DNA of 64,000 bases, from assembly GCA_050084515.1 (NCBI GenBank), contig CM114274.1, forward strand, positions 9,114,001 to 9,178,000. Reading direction: 5' to 3'. How positions within the stretch are numbered: the first letter of the stretch is position 1; each line of letters starts with the position of its first letter. This document shows, in pieces, positions 22,256 to 41,700 of this stretch. A program made the position numbers and the translations under genes. Below the pieces are notes generated by a model, which saw only the letters and a list, made by a program, of their open reading frames with translations, searched no databases and had not been told where the DNA came from. The stretch comes from Blasia pusilla (lineage: Eukaryota > Marchantiophyta > Marchantiopsida > Blasiales).

Positions 22256-23890
22256 CCTTAAATTTCGACATTCAGAATATTGATTCGTAACATCTTAAAT
22301 TTTGGCATTCAGACCATTCATTTGTAAAATGTTTCTGTCTAATATTGGTGGTTATTTTATTCTTATAACTTTTCATCTTAAAATTTTATTTTTTTATAAT
22401 TATATGTTTGTGATAAGTACCAAGACAAATACACCGAATATATACTCCAAAATTTCTTCTAACATATAATAGTAGAAAACTAAAACCCCATTGATCCTAC
22501 TAAAAAATATATGGAGATATCATGCTTCTATTCCTTTCCAATTACAAACAGCCTACAATCTAAATAACATCAATACTAAATAAGAAAATATAGCACTTAT
22601 CATTCAAAGTCATTTCAACTGAGAATATGGTTTGTAACAAGAAAGAGCATTAAACCCTCTCATATTCTAATCATTATTTAAAAATTTTCCCAAGGACACC
22701 ATATAACGATTTTGGCCTAAAAAGAAACCAAAAAATTTCCATCTAAAAGTATAATGCACTTGCAATTGAAAATAACACATCAATATAATTCGTCAATCAT
22801 CTATCTATTATTAAAATTATTTGTGGAAGTGATCTTTATTACATATTGAAAGAAACATAAATAAATACTCTCAATGCAAAAATTTAAGATGTTATTTATT
22901 TCTAGCCTTCCACTAACATAACCCTTATATTTATTCAATATGGATAATTTTTCTTTTAAATGTCACACAATATAAGGATACAATCTTCAAAAAATTATTT
23001 AAATCCTTAAATTTTAGAATCTAGAGTATTGATTTGTAATATCTTATACTTCATGATTTAAAGCATTAATTTGTAAAATTATATCCGTTTATTATTGTAA
23101 TTCTTTGTGGAAGTAATATCCATGTCAATTTATCTTAAAATAAAAAATATATAACAGATCAATGCTCTCATTGCAAAAAATTAAGATCTCATTTATTATA
23201 ACCTCGAATATGTATCAACGTCATATTCATTTTGCTCTAACACACATTTCTTTTCAGTCCATATGAAAATGAAAGTTTCAATAAATCATTTTGGCATTTA
23301 GAGCAGTGATTGATAACATCTTAAATTTTGGCAGTGAGAACATTGATCTGTCATAAATCCTCTCCTCATTTATCGCTTATTTCAAAAAATTGCCAAGGAT
23401 ATTGTCTAAGGATTTGAGTCTAGAAAGAAGCCTGAAATTTTGTCATCTAAAACTATAAGAATTTTTTCATTTATGTAACCAATGAATCACTTGTTTGTTA
23501 CTATAAGCATTTGTGAAAGTGATCTTCATTACATGTTGAAATAAAATAAATAAATACTTTGATTGTCGAAATATAAGATGTTACTTATTTTTAACCCCTA
23601 ATGTCCATCAACGTTATATTCATTCTACTTTTATATATATATATATGAGAATATAATCTTTAATGAATTATTGCTTAAATTTTGGCTTTTGCATCATTTA
23701 TTTAGAACATCTTAATTTCAAGATTCAAAATATTGACTCATGAAAGATTATTAAATGTTTTCATTCTAAAAATAATTTATCTTAAAAATATCATTTATTA
23801 GAATTTCAAATTTGAGACAAGTGTTAAGATAAATGTCCCTTATACTTAAAAATATGATGTTCATAATGTACATTCGATAGGAGACTTCTA
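22256..23890. repeat. Repeat R2 array
   Basis: At least two degenerate units are visible. Landmarks such as CCTCTC...CATTATTTAAAAATTTTCCCAAGGA at about 22,655 and the related AAAAATTGCCAAGGATA at about 23,383 are some 725 bp apart. Units share short motifs built on CATCTTAAATTTTGGCA. AT-rich and non-coding. The same family flanks element 1. Confidence 0.55.
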
Positions 23891-24198
23891 TGTACATAAT
23901 CTCTCTTAGGTGTTTTGACATGTTAGCAGTCATTATTATATATTTGTGTTTTGGTTTGAACTGCTTCAGTCACTCATTGCGTACATGCCAAAGACAAAAG
24001 ATGATATTTTACTTTGCAAAAGTTATCCTTCAAGAAAAAAATTCATACACTTTACTATCGTTTAAATTACTAAGTCAAAATTCTTTTCAAGTATGCTATT
24101 AATTTATGAATCACGAGCATTTTGACTCGATTTTATAAAATAGGAGTTGGCATCATCCATTATGATTGCATTAAACTCCAAAGATTATTCTGACCTTT
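23891..24198. other. AT-rich spacer
   Basis: The 70-aa plus-strand frame at 23,890-24,102 is rich in Leu, Ile and Phe but has no recognisable family features. No other signal seen. Confidence 0.35.
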
Positions 24199-25625
24199 TA
24201 GAAGTTTTCCCAAACGTTATCGTATAGTAAAATCATATTATATGTATATTTTACTTTTATTAGTTTTAAAGAAAGTTTATATGAATATTAAGTGATTAGA
24301 TTAGGAAAATAAATTCTCCCATTTAAACCTCTTAATGGTGCCTCACTTGTGCGGGCCCAATTCTAGGAAAAGAGATGATAAATGAGATATGGGAAATATA
24401 AAAGTTAAGTAATGGATTAATATATTAATAAAAATAAAATTAGCGTAGTCTTAGTTGGTGAAGAAATCAAACCTATGGTATTTGGGAGGATATGAGATGA
24501 ATTTATGAGGATATCTTAATATGAGATAAAAAATAATAATCTACTTGTGTCAAAATGGGATTGGTTAAGTCTTGAGAGGAAATTATATGACACAAAATAA
24601 AGTTGGTCTTAATTTGTACTCTTATAGATCTCTTATTAATATATAAAGAAGAGGGATTTTCAAGGGTTCATCACCTTGAGCTTCATTTCTCGAGTTTCTC
24701 TTATCACTCTTGAATGGATGACGTTGGGTTTACTTGATCTTCCAATGTGAGTGGATTACCCTTCTTGGAAGAATAACTTAGCCATTATCTACTCTTCAAG
24801 AGTTTCAGAATCTAATATGTATCGAGATGACTATTTGGAGAGATTTGTTATCTTAAAAGATCCCTTTATCATTCTAGAGACAATGGATAGGTTTGGATTT
24901 GGTTACCCTTTCATGAGAGGGGATCATCCCTCCAAATAGTCGGCCATAATCCGTTCTTGAGAAGTTAGAGATTAACGAGAATAGATTGATTTGGGAAATT
25001 TATCTTTCGTGATTTTGAGGAAATATGTGTAGCGCTTATCCGTAACTTATATTTGTACAAGGGAAGAAAGGAGGAGATAAAATTGTTCGTCAATCATGAA
25101 TAGGGCCAGAGCGCAAGTGATACACGACTTCCCTTTCCTTAACTCATACCATGTAAAGGCCCTCTTCCTAGAAAGACATTGGTTTACTCGTTATCTAATC
25201 TACCACTTTATAAAGGCTAGGCTTTCATGAATTAAGTTATGCAATTACCAACTCCGGTGATACTTCCCATTGTTACATGCGAAAGGACTTGGGATTGTAC
25301 TTTGTATGTTCTTATTTAGCAACATATGGATGTAAATAGGCCTCCTCAGATAGGATTTAATACTAATTGTATCATTTTCCTTGTATGCAAACGCAAAGGA
25401 GTTTATAGAGACTTCATAGTTGTGAATTTTAGGATTAGATGTTATGAACAAGTGACCGCCTCGACACTACCATTTGTGATTCATATTGTAAGAGAATGGA
25501 GAGTATATGTAGTGATTATATACTGAATAGGAGGACTTATTACAGAATTCATCTTGCTCCAACGACTGTAGTAGCTATAAGGTCCTTCCTTACTCAAAGA
25601 AAAGCTTGTGATATGAGAACCTTTT
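24199..25625 (+). repeat. Dispersed repeat R1, copy e
   Basis: Starts with ATCGTATAGTAAAATCAT, has a clear TATATAAAGAAGAGGG promoter-like motif at about 24,640, and ends near the TTACTCAAAGAAAAGC motif at about 25,592. It is the most complete plus-strand copy. TGT-type starts and a TATA box fit an LTR, but a second identical repeat or a primer-binding site is not evident. Confidence 0.55.
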
Positions 25626-28430
25626 GTCATTTAATAGTCTAATTACATATTTCTTATCTAAATAATCTTAGGCTTCCATGGCATTTTAGAAATTTGAGAG
25701 TTGATTATGGGAGGTAATTTAATTTGTTTGCATTGTATGGGTTTACACTAGTGGTAAGTAGTTGGAATTATTTATCATGAGTGAGGAACAGATCCCAAAT
25801 AAACCTTTTATTGAGCCATATAAAACCAAAGATATTTCTCAAGGTCTAGTTGGCTGAACATATCATATGTCGGTAAGAGAAATTTTTGAAAATTAGAGTC
25901 TCTTGCAAATATTTTTTAATGTATATATCACATATTAGTAATGCAGATTTTAGCTTCTTGACATACTAGTGTATAGTCCATATTTTGCATGATGCAACTT
26001 TATTTTGCCATAAATGAATAGGCCACACACGATACTGAACTTTCATTTTTCGCAAGGGGATATTAAGACTTATTGGTTTTGAGATTGATGTCATCGAAGA
26101 AATTTACATAAGATCTGGTAAATAAAATCTAATATGTTTATTTTTTACTACTAGATTCAAACATTACTATATTCTTCCTTGAAAATATACAAGCTGCTAG
26201 CTACTTACTCACAATCGGTTTAGTAAGTGCGCAATGTAAATGCTATAATCTAAGTGCTCTTTAGAGATCCAATTTCGTGTCATTATTTTCTAGTGATGTT
26301 GTTGTTGTACATTTAGATCTTTAGTTTAGTATTTGATGAGCACGATTATCACTATTTCCTACCCTTTTTAGATCAAAGAAAATAAGGAAAGTTTCATCTT
26401 CGTACAATGAGATCAACGAAAAATTAGTCTGCTTGTTTATCGTTCTTGAGCTCTTACCAATTTTTTTCTCATTTAATGCTTAGTCTGTGGATTCCCCATT
26501 TGTTTCAAAAACTTATTCCTTTTATTATGTATCCGGATCATGGACTATATTTAAATTAATTGTTATATTTTTCTTGTGGTTGAGGTAATTTCATAAAATT
26601 TTCTTTGTATGACCCATTTGTCATGCATTTCAAGTGTTGAAAAATGAAATTTCAATCCTATTCATATAAATTAGTATGCAACTAGTACTCATGATTAATC
26701 ATGTTGTGTGCATAAAATTTCAAGAAAAAACCTCTCAAAGATTTTCTTATTGCCATGTCATTGCAAATAAAAAATCATCCTCCAAGATTTTTTTTTAAAA
26801 TGAATATATCATTCAAAAGTTCATTTGTATCCACGACACGTTGGAAAATGAACAACCATTAAATTTTTGATTTATTAAATACCTTCTTATTCTTAAAAAA
26901 TAGATTAGTTTTTAACTTAAAATATTCTAACTTTATACAAAATGGAAAAAAAACATGCTTTTTTATTTTAGGATTATAACTTATTTCATTTCTACATTAA
27001 GTAATCCCTGTCTCTCAAGTATGATACATATAGCTTTTTTCTATATTTTGCAATCACAATCAAGGTTAGTTCTTCACGCAATTGATTATATAAATTCAAA
27101 TTCATTATATTTATCAAGTAGCTTGATACTAGTAATTCAATGCATCCAAAATTTTATTCCAATCTCATTTTTTTGTGTTGGGAACTTGTGTGCATCCATT
27201 TGAATGTGTTTGCACGCAAGTTTTTGATATACTTTTCAAGAGGATGTGACTCTTTTCATATTTTTCTTGGGGATAGCGTTGTTTTTTCTCCTTTGTTTCT
27301 TATAGTTTAGAATCAAAAATTTTGGAGAAAAAAACATACAATATTTTGAACTTCACTCATCTACATGGTCTTCAATATAAAAAAATCTACCCAATATAAC
27401 TTAAGACTTAACTTCACTGTGAAAAGAAACTAGTAGCAAAGCGAGGATAAGAGCCTTGGAACATTATCAATAGAGCACTCATACACTTGGATACGTCTTA
27501 AATATTGCTCAAGTTAAATCCATAAAGAGCTAAAATCCAAGTGTTCTTACTTATAAAATTGAGAATAGGGGCAGGCCTTGAAGAAATATGGTATTTTAAA
27601 AAGAATGGATACACGCAAGTTCCCAAGAAAACTATAAGAAATGAAGGAGAACAAACTAAGCTATACCCAAGAAAAATATGGAAGGAGTCACATCCTCTTG
27701 AAAAATACATCAAAAACTTGAAAATGAGAACAAAAGGAATAGAAACAAGTACTTTGCCAGAGCATAAAACCACTACTTTGCAATCCCTTACGAGTCCAAG
27801 ACCACTATTTTGCAAGTGCAAAAAAACCACTACCTATACTAGCTATTTTGCGACCATTTTCAACTATTTTGCAAGTGAGTACGTTGCAACTAAAATTTGC
27901 AACTTATTTACAACTATGCACACTCCTAATCATCCACAAATGACTTGTAAAGCTATAAGTACCTTGCAAGCCTTTTGTAATTGAAATGCAAGTGCAAGAA
28001 AAAGGGAAATTTTCAGCCGCATTGTAGTTGTAAATCATCTATTCAATTCTTAGGTTTGTGAGTGCATGACTCACAATGTTGTGAGTCTAGTGTTATTTTC
28101 TTGCAACTATAGTATGGCTTTATTGTGGCTTTCTCTAAATGTAGTATTGATTCATTCCTTCAGGTAACCGAGCTTTTATATATATATATATATATATAAT
28201 ATATATATATAATTTGAATGTTTTATTGAGTATGTAACACTATTATAATGAAGTAAGAGTAAATAGTATGGCCAAGTAGATAAGTTATATGTGTTATGAG
28301 TAGTTTGGAGTCCATGAGAATGTCATATGTATGCATATCGTTGTCATCATTCGCACAACCCTTCAAGCTAGAAACCACACTCATCATGGAAACCAAGCAA
28401 ATATATGATCATGTACCAAAAAGTTCCATG

Positions 28431-28432
<2 letters not shown>
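25626..28432. other. AT-rich intergenic region
   Basis: No gene recognised. The 147-aa plus-strand frame at 27,541-27,984 falls on sequence with repeated TTTGCAA/TTGCAAC words between 27,770 and 28,010. A TA microsatellite lies at 28,174-28,213. The remaining open frames are short and low-complexity. Confidence 0.45.

Positions 28433-28489
<57 letters not shown>
28433..28489. repeat. (TC)n microsatellite
   Basis: An uninterrupted TC repeat of about 28 units. It sits where related LTRs have a shorter CTCTCTC tract, so it probably grew from an LTR. Confidence 0.95.
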
Positions 28490-28492
<3 letters not shown>

Positions 28493-28880
28493 ATATATTG
28501 AATCAAATGCACTTTTATGGTGAAAGGCTTGGATTACTCACGAGGCAAAGATGACCATAGCTCCTCCATCTAGTGGAAGGAAGTTTAATAAAGAGAGAAC
28601 TACCTCTCCAAACCCTATCCTCTAGCTTGAAGTATTCATCTCTCCTTGGTAATATATGTATGCCTTAACCCTCAATAGCGGGTCAAAAGGAACCTTCCAA
28701 ACCAAGAATTCGATTGTGCCTAAAGTAGGGTACTTACTTGGAATTGAATATTACTATAAATAGAACATAGTGGGGCCTACACCTACGATAACTTACACAC
28801 ATAGGTTTTCCCACCTCCCCACGGACATCATCCTCAACCTATGGGCATTGATGCTCTCCCTCTTTGAATACACCTTGTAG
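28490..28880 (-). repeat. Decayed LTR related to elements 1 and 2
   Basis: The order of motifs matches block A: TGGTGAAAGGCTTGGATTAC, ACCATAGCTCCTCC, AATAAAGAGAGAA, the AATAGCGGGTCAA stem-loop arm (28,674-28,686) and the TTCCCACC...CATCATCCTCAACC end. Similarity is low, so this is an old solo LTR of the same superfamily. Confidence 0.6.
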
Positions 28881-29486
28881 ATATTATTAACTCGAGTACA
28901 ATCTACTTGATAATTTTTGTGCCATACACATTGCTATTTAATAGATGTTATTATTATCATTTACGTAACTTATCAAGATAGAAACAGATACAACCATTAA
29001 AAGTAGACATACACATGAAACACCAATTTTGACAATTTTGGTGACTTCAAATATTTATGGCTCAACATTTTGTAGGTGTGCCACAACATCCCTCTCAGCG
29101 GAATCCGTTCTGATACAACCAGCGCTAAGATCGACTCTAAAACTCCAATTTTTAAAATATTTTTAGCATTCAAGTGCCTCAATGAAGGGGTAAGGAAAGG
29201 GATGCATGTTGATTTCATTGTAAAAGGATAGAGGAGAAGGCCTTTCATAAAAAGTGTCCCTCTCATTGGGGTTGTAAATGAATCTCCTTTGGGACAATTC
29301 CTCTCTCTTTGCATGTGGAGACCATTCTCCCTTTAACAACTAATGCAACAATAGGATGTTCCAAACAAGCCTTTCTCTAGGATTGGAGTTTTCCTTTGGA
29401 GGAGGTTATACGTGTGGCCTGTGTAATACTTATATGAAAAGAAAAGATTGGAAAGAGGACCATTCTCCTTCCCTAGGTTTTGAACA
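28881..29486. other. Unassigned sequence between LTR relic and Helitron-like element
   Basis: The minus-strand frame at 28,997-29,314 and short repeats of CCTCTC/GGGAC words are visible, but no domain. It may be decayed transposon DNA. Confidence 0.3.
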
Positions 29487-30115
29487 CTAGTACAATGTTT
29501 CCTGCCCGTGCAACGCACTTGTTTGTCACATATCCCCACATGTTTCTGTGAGAGTTTATGCCTACAATGATGATTACCAATTCAAATTTTGAGTTTTCCA
29601 CAACAACCATCACACGGGCAATGTGTCCAATTTTCCCAATATCAGTGCACAATATGGGAATCTTACTATTGTTTGTTGTAATGATATTTGTTGTAATCTC
29701 TTACTAAGGGTATGCTCGTGTTATACGTAGATTAATTATTGGAGTGATAGTTTAATTCTTGAAGTAGTGGACAACCATTTGAATTACCTACTACTGGAGA
29801 TAATTGCCCCTGCCTCTCTTGTCTATAACAATCCTTTTAAATGCAAGAATGAAAGAATTTTTTTGTCAATGCCTTGACAATTTTACATGGTGATGCCAAA
29901 TGCACTTTGGATTAATAATAAATTAATATAATGCCCATGCTTTGCATGGGTGAAAATCACCCGCGAGAAAGTCATCTCCTTCACTAATTCAGGTTTAACT
30001 GTTTCTGTTGTATTAATTTAGACACAAGTCATCACATGAGGCAAAAATATATTTCCTCACGTGTCATCACGGGAGGAAAGGGTCCGCAAAACCGGTCCTC
30101 TTTTAATTATATAGA
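29487..30115 (-). mobile_element. Non-autonomous Helitron-like element (629 bp)
   Basis: On the minus strand it starts TCTATATAATTAAAAG (30,115 downward) and ends CTAG (29,487-29,490). About 18 bp before the end is a GTGC-GTT-GCAC stem in a GTGCGTTGCACGGG motif. The flanking bases are A before TC and T after CTAG, as expected for insertion between A and T. No helicase is encoded. An internal hairpin CCCATGC-TTT-GCATGGG lies at 29,934-29,950. Confidence 0.6.
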
Positions 30116-30249
30116 TTTTACTTCTATTTTCCACAAAATCCTTTGTCAAGAAATGATGAGAATAAAAAATTGCGGAACGAGAAGTGAAATATCATCTAAT
30201 AAAAGTATGAAATTCGGAATTAAAAATAGAAAAGTCCGCTATTGGCTAA

Positions 30250-31020
30250 CGATCCGAATCTAAATGAAAAGATAAAGGATGTGGAAGAGAAGAGAATGGA
30301 CGGTAGACCGGAGCGGAAGGTGTTCAGGAGGCTTCGTGGACAGTAGACGGTCATCCGAGACCGGCGCGGGGGATGTGGCGTCGGCGGACCGCAGACGGTG
30401 ACGCGCGACCGGAGCGGGCGATGTGGCCAAGAGCAGGGGACGCCAGAGACGGTCATGAGAACCGGAGGTGTGCGCGGCTCCTGTCCGAAAAGTGGACGGA
30501 TGCTCTAGAGCATGCACTTGGACGTCCGTCGATCGCGTCTACAGCGTTCACTGAGAGGACGGACTCCAAAAGCGGGCGCTCACTGGAAGACTATGGTTGT
30601 GAGGAAAAGAGTGCCTTATACGCACTCCCATTGGGCGAAAGTGGGCCCCAGAGCGCCAGAAGGACGGAGATCCTGCGAACCACACCTCGAACCGATGAGT
30701 AAAGCCGCGCTTTACTCCCTACACCGCCGGTTTCTCGAAGCGCGAGTAGTCGGTATTTGACGACCATACAGTCTCCAACATTATCCGGAAGCGTTCCCTC
30801 TTCACCTCTCCTTCTTCTCCTCTCTCCCGCTTCACGTGAAGGAGGAGGAGGAGAGGAGGTGGAGCGGAGTTTTCTGTTGTTCTGAGACGCGAGTGCTGTG
30901 GACACCTCTCTGCTCTCCGAGAGTCTTTTTTCCAGGTAGAGAGAGAGAGAGAGAGAGAGGGAGAGGAGAGAGGGAAAGAGACGGAGAGCAGGAGATTCCG
31001 AGGAGAATTGAGCCGCAGAG
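30250..31020 (+). promoter_or_regulatory. GC-rich promoter and 5' UTR of the aminotransferase gene
   Basis: The base composition switches sharply from AT-rich to GC-rich at about 30,280. The block holds imperfect direct repeats around GACCGG(A/C)GCGGG (30,307, 30,361, 30,409). It also has a palindromic G-box, TTCACGTGAA (30,831-30,840), a pyrimidine patch just upstream and a GA repeat (30,938-30,960) in the likely 5' UTR. I see no convincing TATA box near the expected start. G-boxes are common in light-regulated plant genes, which would suit a photorespiratory enzyme. Confidence 0.55.
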
Positions 31021-37046
<6,026 letters not shown>

Positions 37047-38417
37047 GAATGGGTTCTCAGTCTGTACAGCGAAGGTACCACTCAGGTTAAAGCTTGGGAA
37101 TCAAATAGTTTTGGTCTCCAACTTACCTGCAGGTTTTTAGGCTGCAATCTTTCACTGGTTGAGTTTGATTCCTTCAGATCTGAGGCCATTAATGTATAGT
37201 AATGGAGGTGAACAGTGGTGAAACACCATCTCGTTCTTGGGTTGGAACATTGGGGTCCGTTGAAAAGGAAGGTCAGGTTGCCATTTGCCTTGATATGCCA
37301 CTTTTCAGACGACATGTGACTTAGTTGTAGGTGGGTAGGTTACCGATAGCCTTGTATGACTATTAGATGAATATCCAGGACACAACTTATCATGGTGAAC
37401 TTCTGTTGATAAGTTTTATTAGTAAGTACTGGAAAGCCTTCGTTTCGAGCATGCTGCGAGATGCTAGAGCTTTGTGTATGCGAATATAGAATGTTATGAC
37501 GAAGCCAGCAAATGGTTCATTTGAATTCAAAATCTCATTGAGCTAGCCTCCTAAATGGTGAAAGTATCGACTGCTTGTGTGAGTGTGTAAGTTCAGGAGT
37601 TTTTACCTGTTCCTCTAGTCTCTTAGTTGATGTTTCTTTGGAAGTTCTGGAGTTTGATGCTTCTTAATTAAGCAAACTCGTGACCGGAATGTATGTGGAT
37701 TCACTGTTCCACAAAATTCTATTTGCTAATCCCATCTCATCCACTTAGCTGTCATACCTTGGAAGTGAAGTTGACCCACTCATTGTGTGAAGATTTGGAA
37801 GTCTCTCCAGTATTGGCCCGGTGCAAACGTTGGTTTAACAGTCTGTAACTGGCAGTCACTCCAGGAGTTGCAGGAGAGCCGATACGAGTGGCAGGAGTCA
37901 TCTCAAGATTTCTCGATTCGTGTGGCATAATGCTATCGATGGTTGCTTTTCTCCTCTCAGGGGAACTCTTTCATAGTGATGAATACCACCACCTTGCCTT
38001 GAGAAGTTGTACAAGGCGCGAAAGCACACGCAGGAAACCGGTACCTGGCTAATCCATGCACATGTGGTAGATGGTTTGGCTCCCCCCATTTAACCCCCGT
38101 GGTTGTAATTTGAATGGGCTCTCATATGTTTGATTCCCCCTTCATAAATCTCCTCACATTAAAACCCAATGCTTTATTTGAAAGTCCACACTCTACTTCT
38201 TAATTTGGTGGAGCATAGATTTTCACCTATCTACATCAAGTTCTTCCTCCCCTTTCATTTTCCTTAAAAGGTGTTTTCCATCTTTCATTCCTACCTATAC
38301 ATGGAAGTGGTTTGGCTCCTTGTGGTTTAGGGTCGTTCTTTTTTAACCATGGGTCACATCTATAATATTATTAATAGATCTTCAATATGAGACGAAAAAT
38401 ATATTCAGGGTTGACAC
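37047..38417. other. 3' UTR and downstream spacer of the aminotransferase gene
   Basis: The first few hundred bases should hold the 3' UTR, but I see no unambiguous AATAAA signal. Base composition stays closer to transcribed DNA until about 38,090 and then becomes AT-rich. No further coding exon is recognisable. Confidence 0.45.
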
Positions 38418-38419
38418 CT

Positions 38420-38738
38420 GTCTTCTAGGGTGGCCTATTATTGCGACACTTATCCAATCTAATTAATCAATCACATCTGATTGACTTGAATCATATCTGT
38501 CTTCTATGTCGGTATGTTCTTGCGACACTCATCCTATGTAATTAGTCAGTCACATCTAACTCACTTGAAGCAAACTCGTCTTCTAAGGTGGCCTCTTATT
38601 GTGACAATTATATTATCTAAGTGGTCAGTCACATCTAACTAACTTAGAAGCAAAATTGTCTTCTAAGGTGGCATCTTCTTGCGACACTTGTCCTATCTAA
38701 TTAATTAGTCACATCTAACTAACTTTGAAGCAAACATG
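38420..38738. repeat. Minisatellite, four units of about 79 bp
   Basis: The word GTCTTCTA begins units at 38,420, 38,499, 38,578 and 38,658, a spacing of 79-80 bp. Each unit contains a TGCGACACT-like word and a TCACATCTAACT-like word. Units differ by point changes, so the array is old. Confidence 0.88.
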
Positions 38739-41700
38739 TCTGATCATTAGCCTATGTATGGCACAAGCATCCACTAAAGCACGGGAGTGAAGAAGTAAGC
38801 ATGTTGCACATAAATTCCAAATTGGTTTCTTTTTGCCCGTGGTATGGGAAATATTTTCTTGTTGTCTAATTTCCACATGTCAAATAGACGAGTGCTTGCA
38901 AATCAAGAAGGCGCTCTCCAATAACAATATAGTTGTTAAGTAATTCTCTCTTGTGGTTATGTAGTTTTTTGAAGGTGGTTTCTACATTGATTTCTCCTTT
39001 TATTATGAGTCAGTATGACTGCCAGTTTTTTATTCTACACTTTCACCATTATCTCGAGATCATGCACTTGACATGCTCTAGCTTCTCCATCTTTTGGGTT
39101 TGTAGTGAGCTCAAGGTACATTATGGAGTCACCCTAATGCTTATGAAAGAAGTTTGGAAATCTAAATTTTTTCTGGATATACACAATAATTGTATTGATT
39201 TTAATTGAATGCACTCCACATAGTTGAAGGAAGACACAAAATTAAAGTAACATATCACATAAAAATATCCATTTATGTATTGACAAGGTATCTCATCCAT
39301 GTCATCATTTATCTTTGTCTATAATGTAATTTTAATGGGAGGTTTCAAACTCTAAAGTATTCTATGGATGACATACCATTCTAAATGTTAAAATTAACTA
39401 ACTAGTCATTGATTCAAATGCTTTTAAATTTCAAATGAGTTACTTTAAGATTCTTTTATTAGTACTTTTAGACTTAGTTATGTGGAATTTTTAATTTTAT
39501 CCATAACACTTCTATCATAAAGAATCTCCTAATGGAATTTTCATAATAACTCTTTTCAAAATAGAATTTAGTCTAATTAAGTTAAAATCTCAGAATTTTC
39601 ACATTAAAAGTTCTTTTAATTTGATATTTTTTTGCATTGTAGTGCTCATTGGATGATTAAAATACACCTTACCTACTAAACTTTGTTTGATCAAAATTAA
39701 TTTATGTTACTTATTTGTTTTTTTCCCCACCTATTTAAAAACTTTTTTATTTAAGAAAATTAATATAAATTTTTTGATCTTATAATATGGGGAAGTAAAC
39801 CAAAATCTATTCTCTCATCATATCCAAGGTTTAAGAAATGTAATATATGGAAGACATATCTTTTCGGATGTTGGTACGTGAGACTTATAATCACTTCTAT
39901 TATACTAATGTTCTTCAATCTATATATTCTATGTTTGAAGCCGGTTATGGAATCTATTTGGTAGTACTAATTATCATTTTCATTCTATATTAGAGTATGC
40001 TCCATCTCAGTGGAGCTAATAGGAGTTGATCTCACTTGTCACCCAACAAGCCCTTAGAGAGGGGACTTTGTGTGGCACAAGACGCTATAGCTCCAACGAT
40101 GACTTGCCTTCACCATTCAATGAGCGATATGAGAATCAGATTACGAGTCGACTTGCAAGGAAAAGGATGATAGATAGGTCTTATCAACACCAAACATGAG
40201 GACCATCCTTGATGTAGGAGGATCTCATCCTCATAAGGAGAGCTTTGTAAGAAACTCCGAAACTATGGCCATAGTTGGCAATCACCGCTCTCAACATGCC
40301 CAACTGGCCCTTTTGTGGTAAGAACGCATGCACAACCTCGTACCCTAGAGGTCGAATATTGATTCATAGAAATTTTTTTCAGTAGTTTTCAAAAGTGGCT
40401 TGCACATTCATATGAGGAAGTAATATCTATAGATAGTGCTAGCTAGCTACACAGTCCCACACTCCAATATAGTAGTGTGCATGGGTATAGGTATGTAGTA
40501 CATACAAACTTAGGCAATCATTTTTATACATGGATAGATAGAAAATCAAAGATACATGTGGTGATCCTTCATATACCTCTGTAAAAGATATTCCACACAT
40601 TTAGAAATCTTTTCTCTCATTTTAAATATCACACAAATCAAAATATTTTTATTTTTCATGGTGTGTACTCAGTTTTGAAATATCCCTGAAAAATTGAAAA
40701 AAGTTCCACCAAATTTAATTGTAACAAATTAGAAAGAGAAAATTTGCAAGTATTGTGGTGTTTTAATGTGATAACCAAAATTTTAAAATTTGCAAAAGTG
40801 TGTGCAGTCATGCATATGTCCAAAAGTGATCAATAATAGTCTCGCAACCGTAGAAGTTTGCCGATGTGAATGAACTTTCACATGCAAACTTGTGGCTATC
40901 ATGCAATTGGCCACTATGAAAAGCTTTCATCCACTATCTTCCTGCTCTCAAGAGGTGCAAGCTAGTGGCAGATAATTTGGATTTTACTTTGGGATATAAT
41001 GATAATATTTCTTCAAAAAAATCATACCATCCATCTTTGACCTCACTTGTTTTCAAAATTTTGAAATCATAAATTTGGGTTCAAAGACATTCAAATAAGA
41101 AATATTTATTGAGAATTTGAAGTAAAAATTGTGCTCTTGGCGCAAATTTAATATGCGTAAGATTTCTTCAATTCATTTTATGTTTCTGAAATATTATCTG
41201 CATCACCAGAAATATTCATTATCAAAATGTGTGTTTTCTTTTGCATATACCCAAACCGTCCAAATATGCCTCATCCTATTTTTATTATTTTTTCCAATTG
41301 ATTCACCATATATTAGGGCATCAAAAAGCAAGGAACTCATTGTAGTGTGTTTACTCTCCTCCAATCATCATATTGGGAACTTTAATGATACCAATACTTG
41401 CATACATCCCAACTCTTTCAAATCCAATATATGCCCTTTCTAGTTTCTACCACATATATAGTATATACCTAACTCTAGGAAAACATATAGCTAATTATAA
41501 ATATGGAACTACAATAAATCGATGAATAACATGTCTGGATGATAGTGTAATTGCTTAATGTCGGGGAATAAATAGTTCATTACTCTTTCTTGCATTAGCA
41601 AACAACACTTGTATTTTTATCACCAAAGCTTACTCTTATATTACTCGTGGTTGTGAATTAATTTTAAAAGAACTCTTATAACCAATGGAGGAACCACAAA

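Noticed and set aside
27541-27984. 147-codon plus-strand frame as a gene
   Set aside because: Lys/Thr-rich reading of repetitive TTTGCAA sequence, with no conserved feature.
29934-29950. Hairpin CCCATGC-TTT-GCATGGG as a separate Helitron end
   Set aside because: No CTAG follows at the required distance on either strand, so it is treated as internal to the 29,487-30,115 element.
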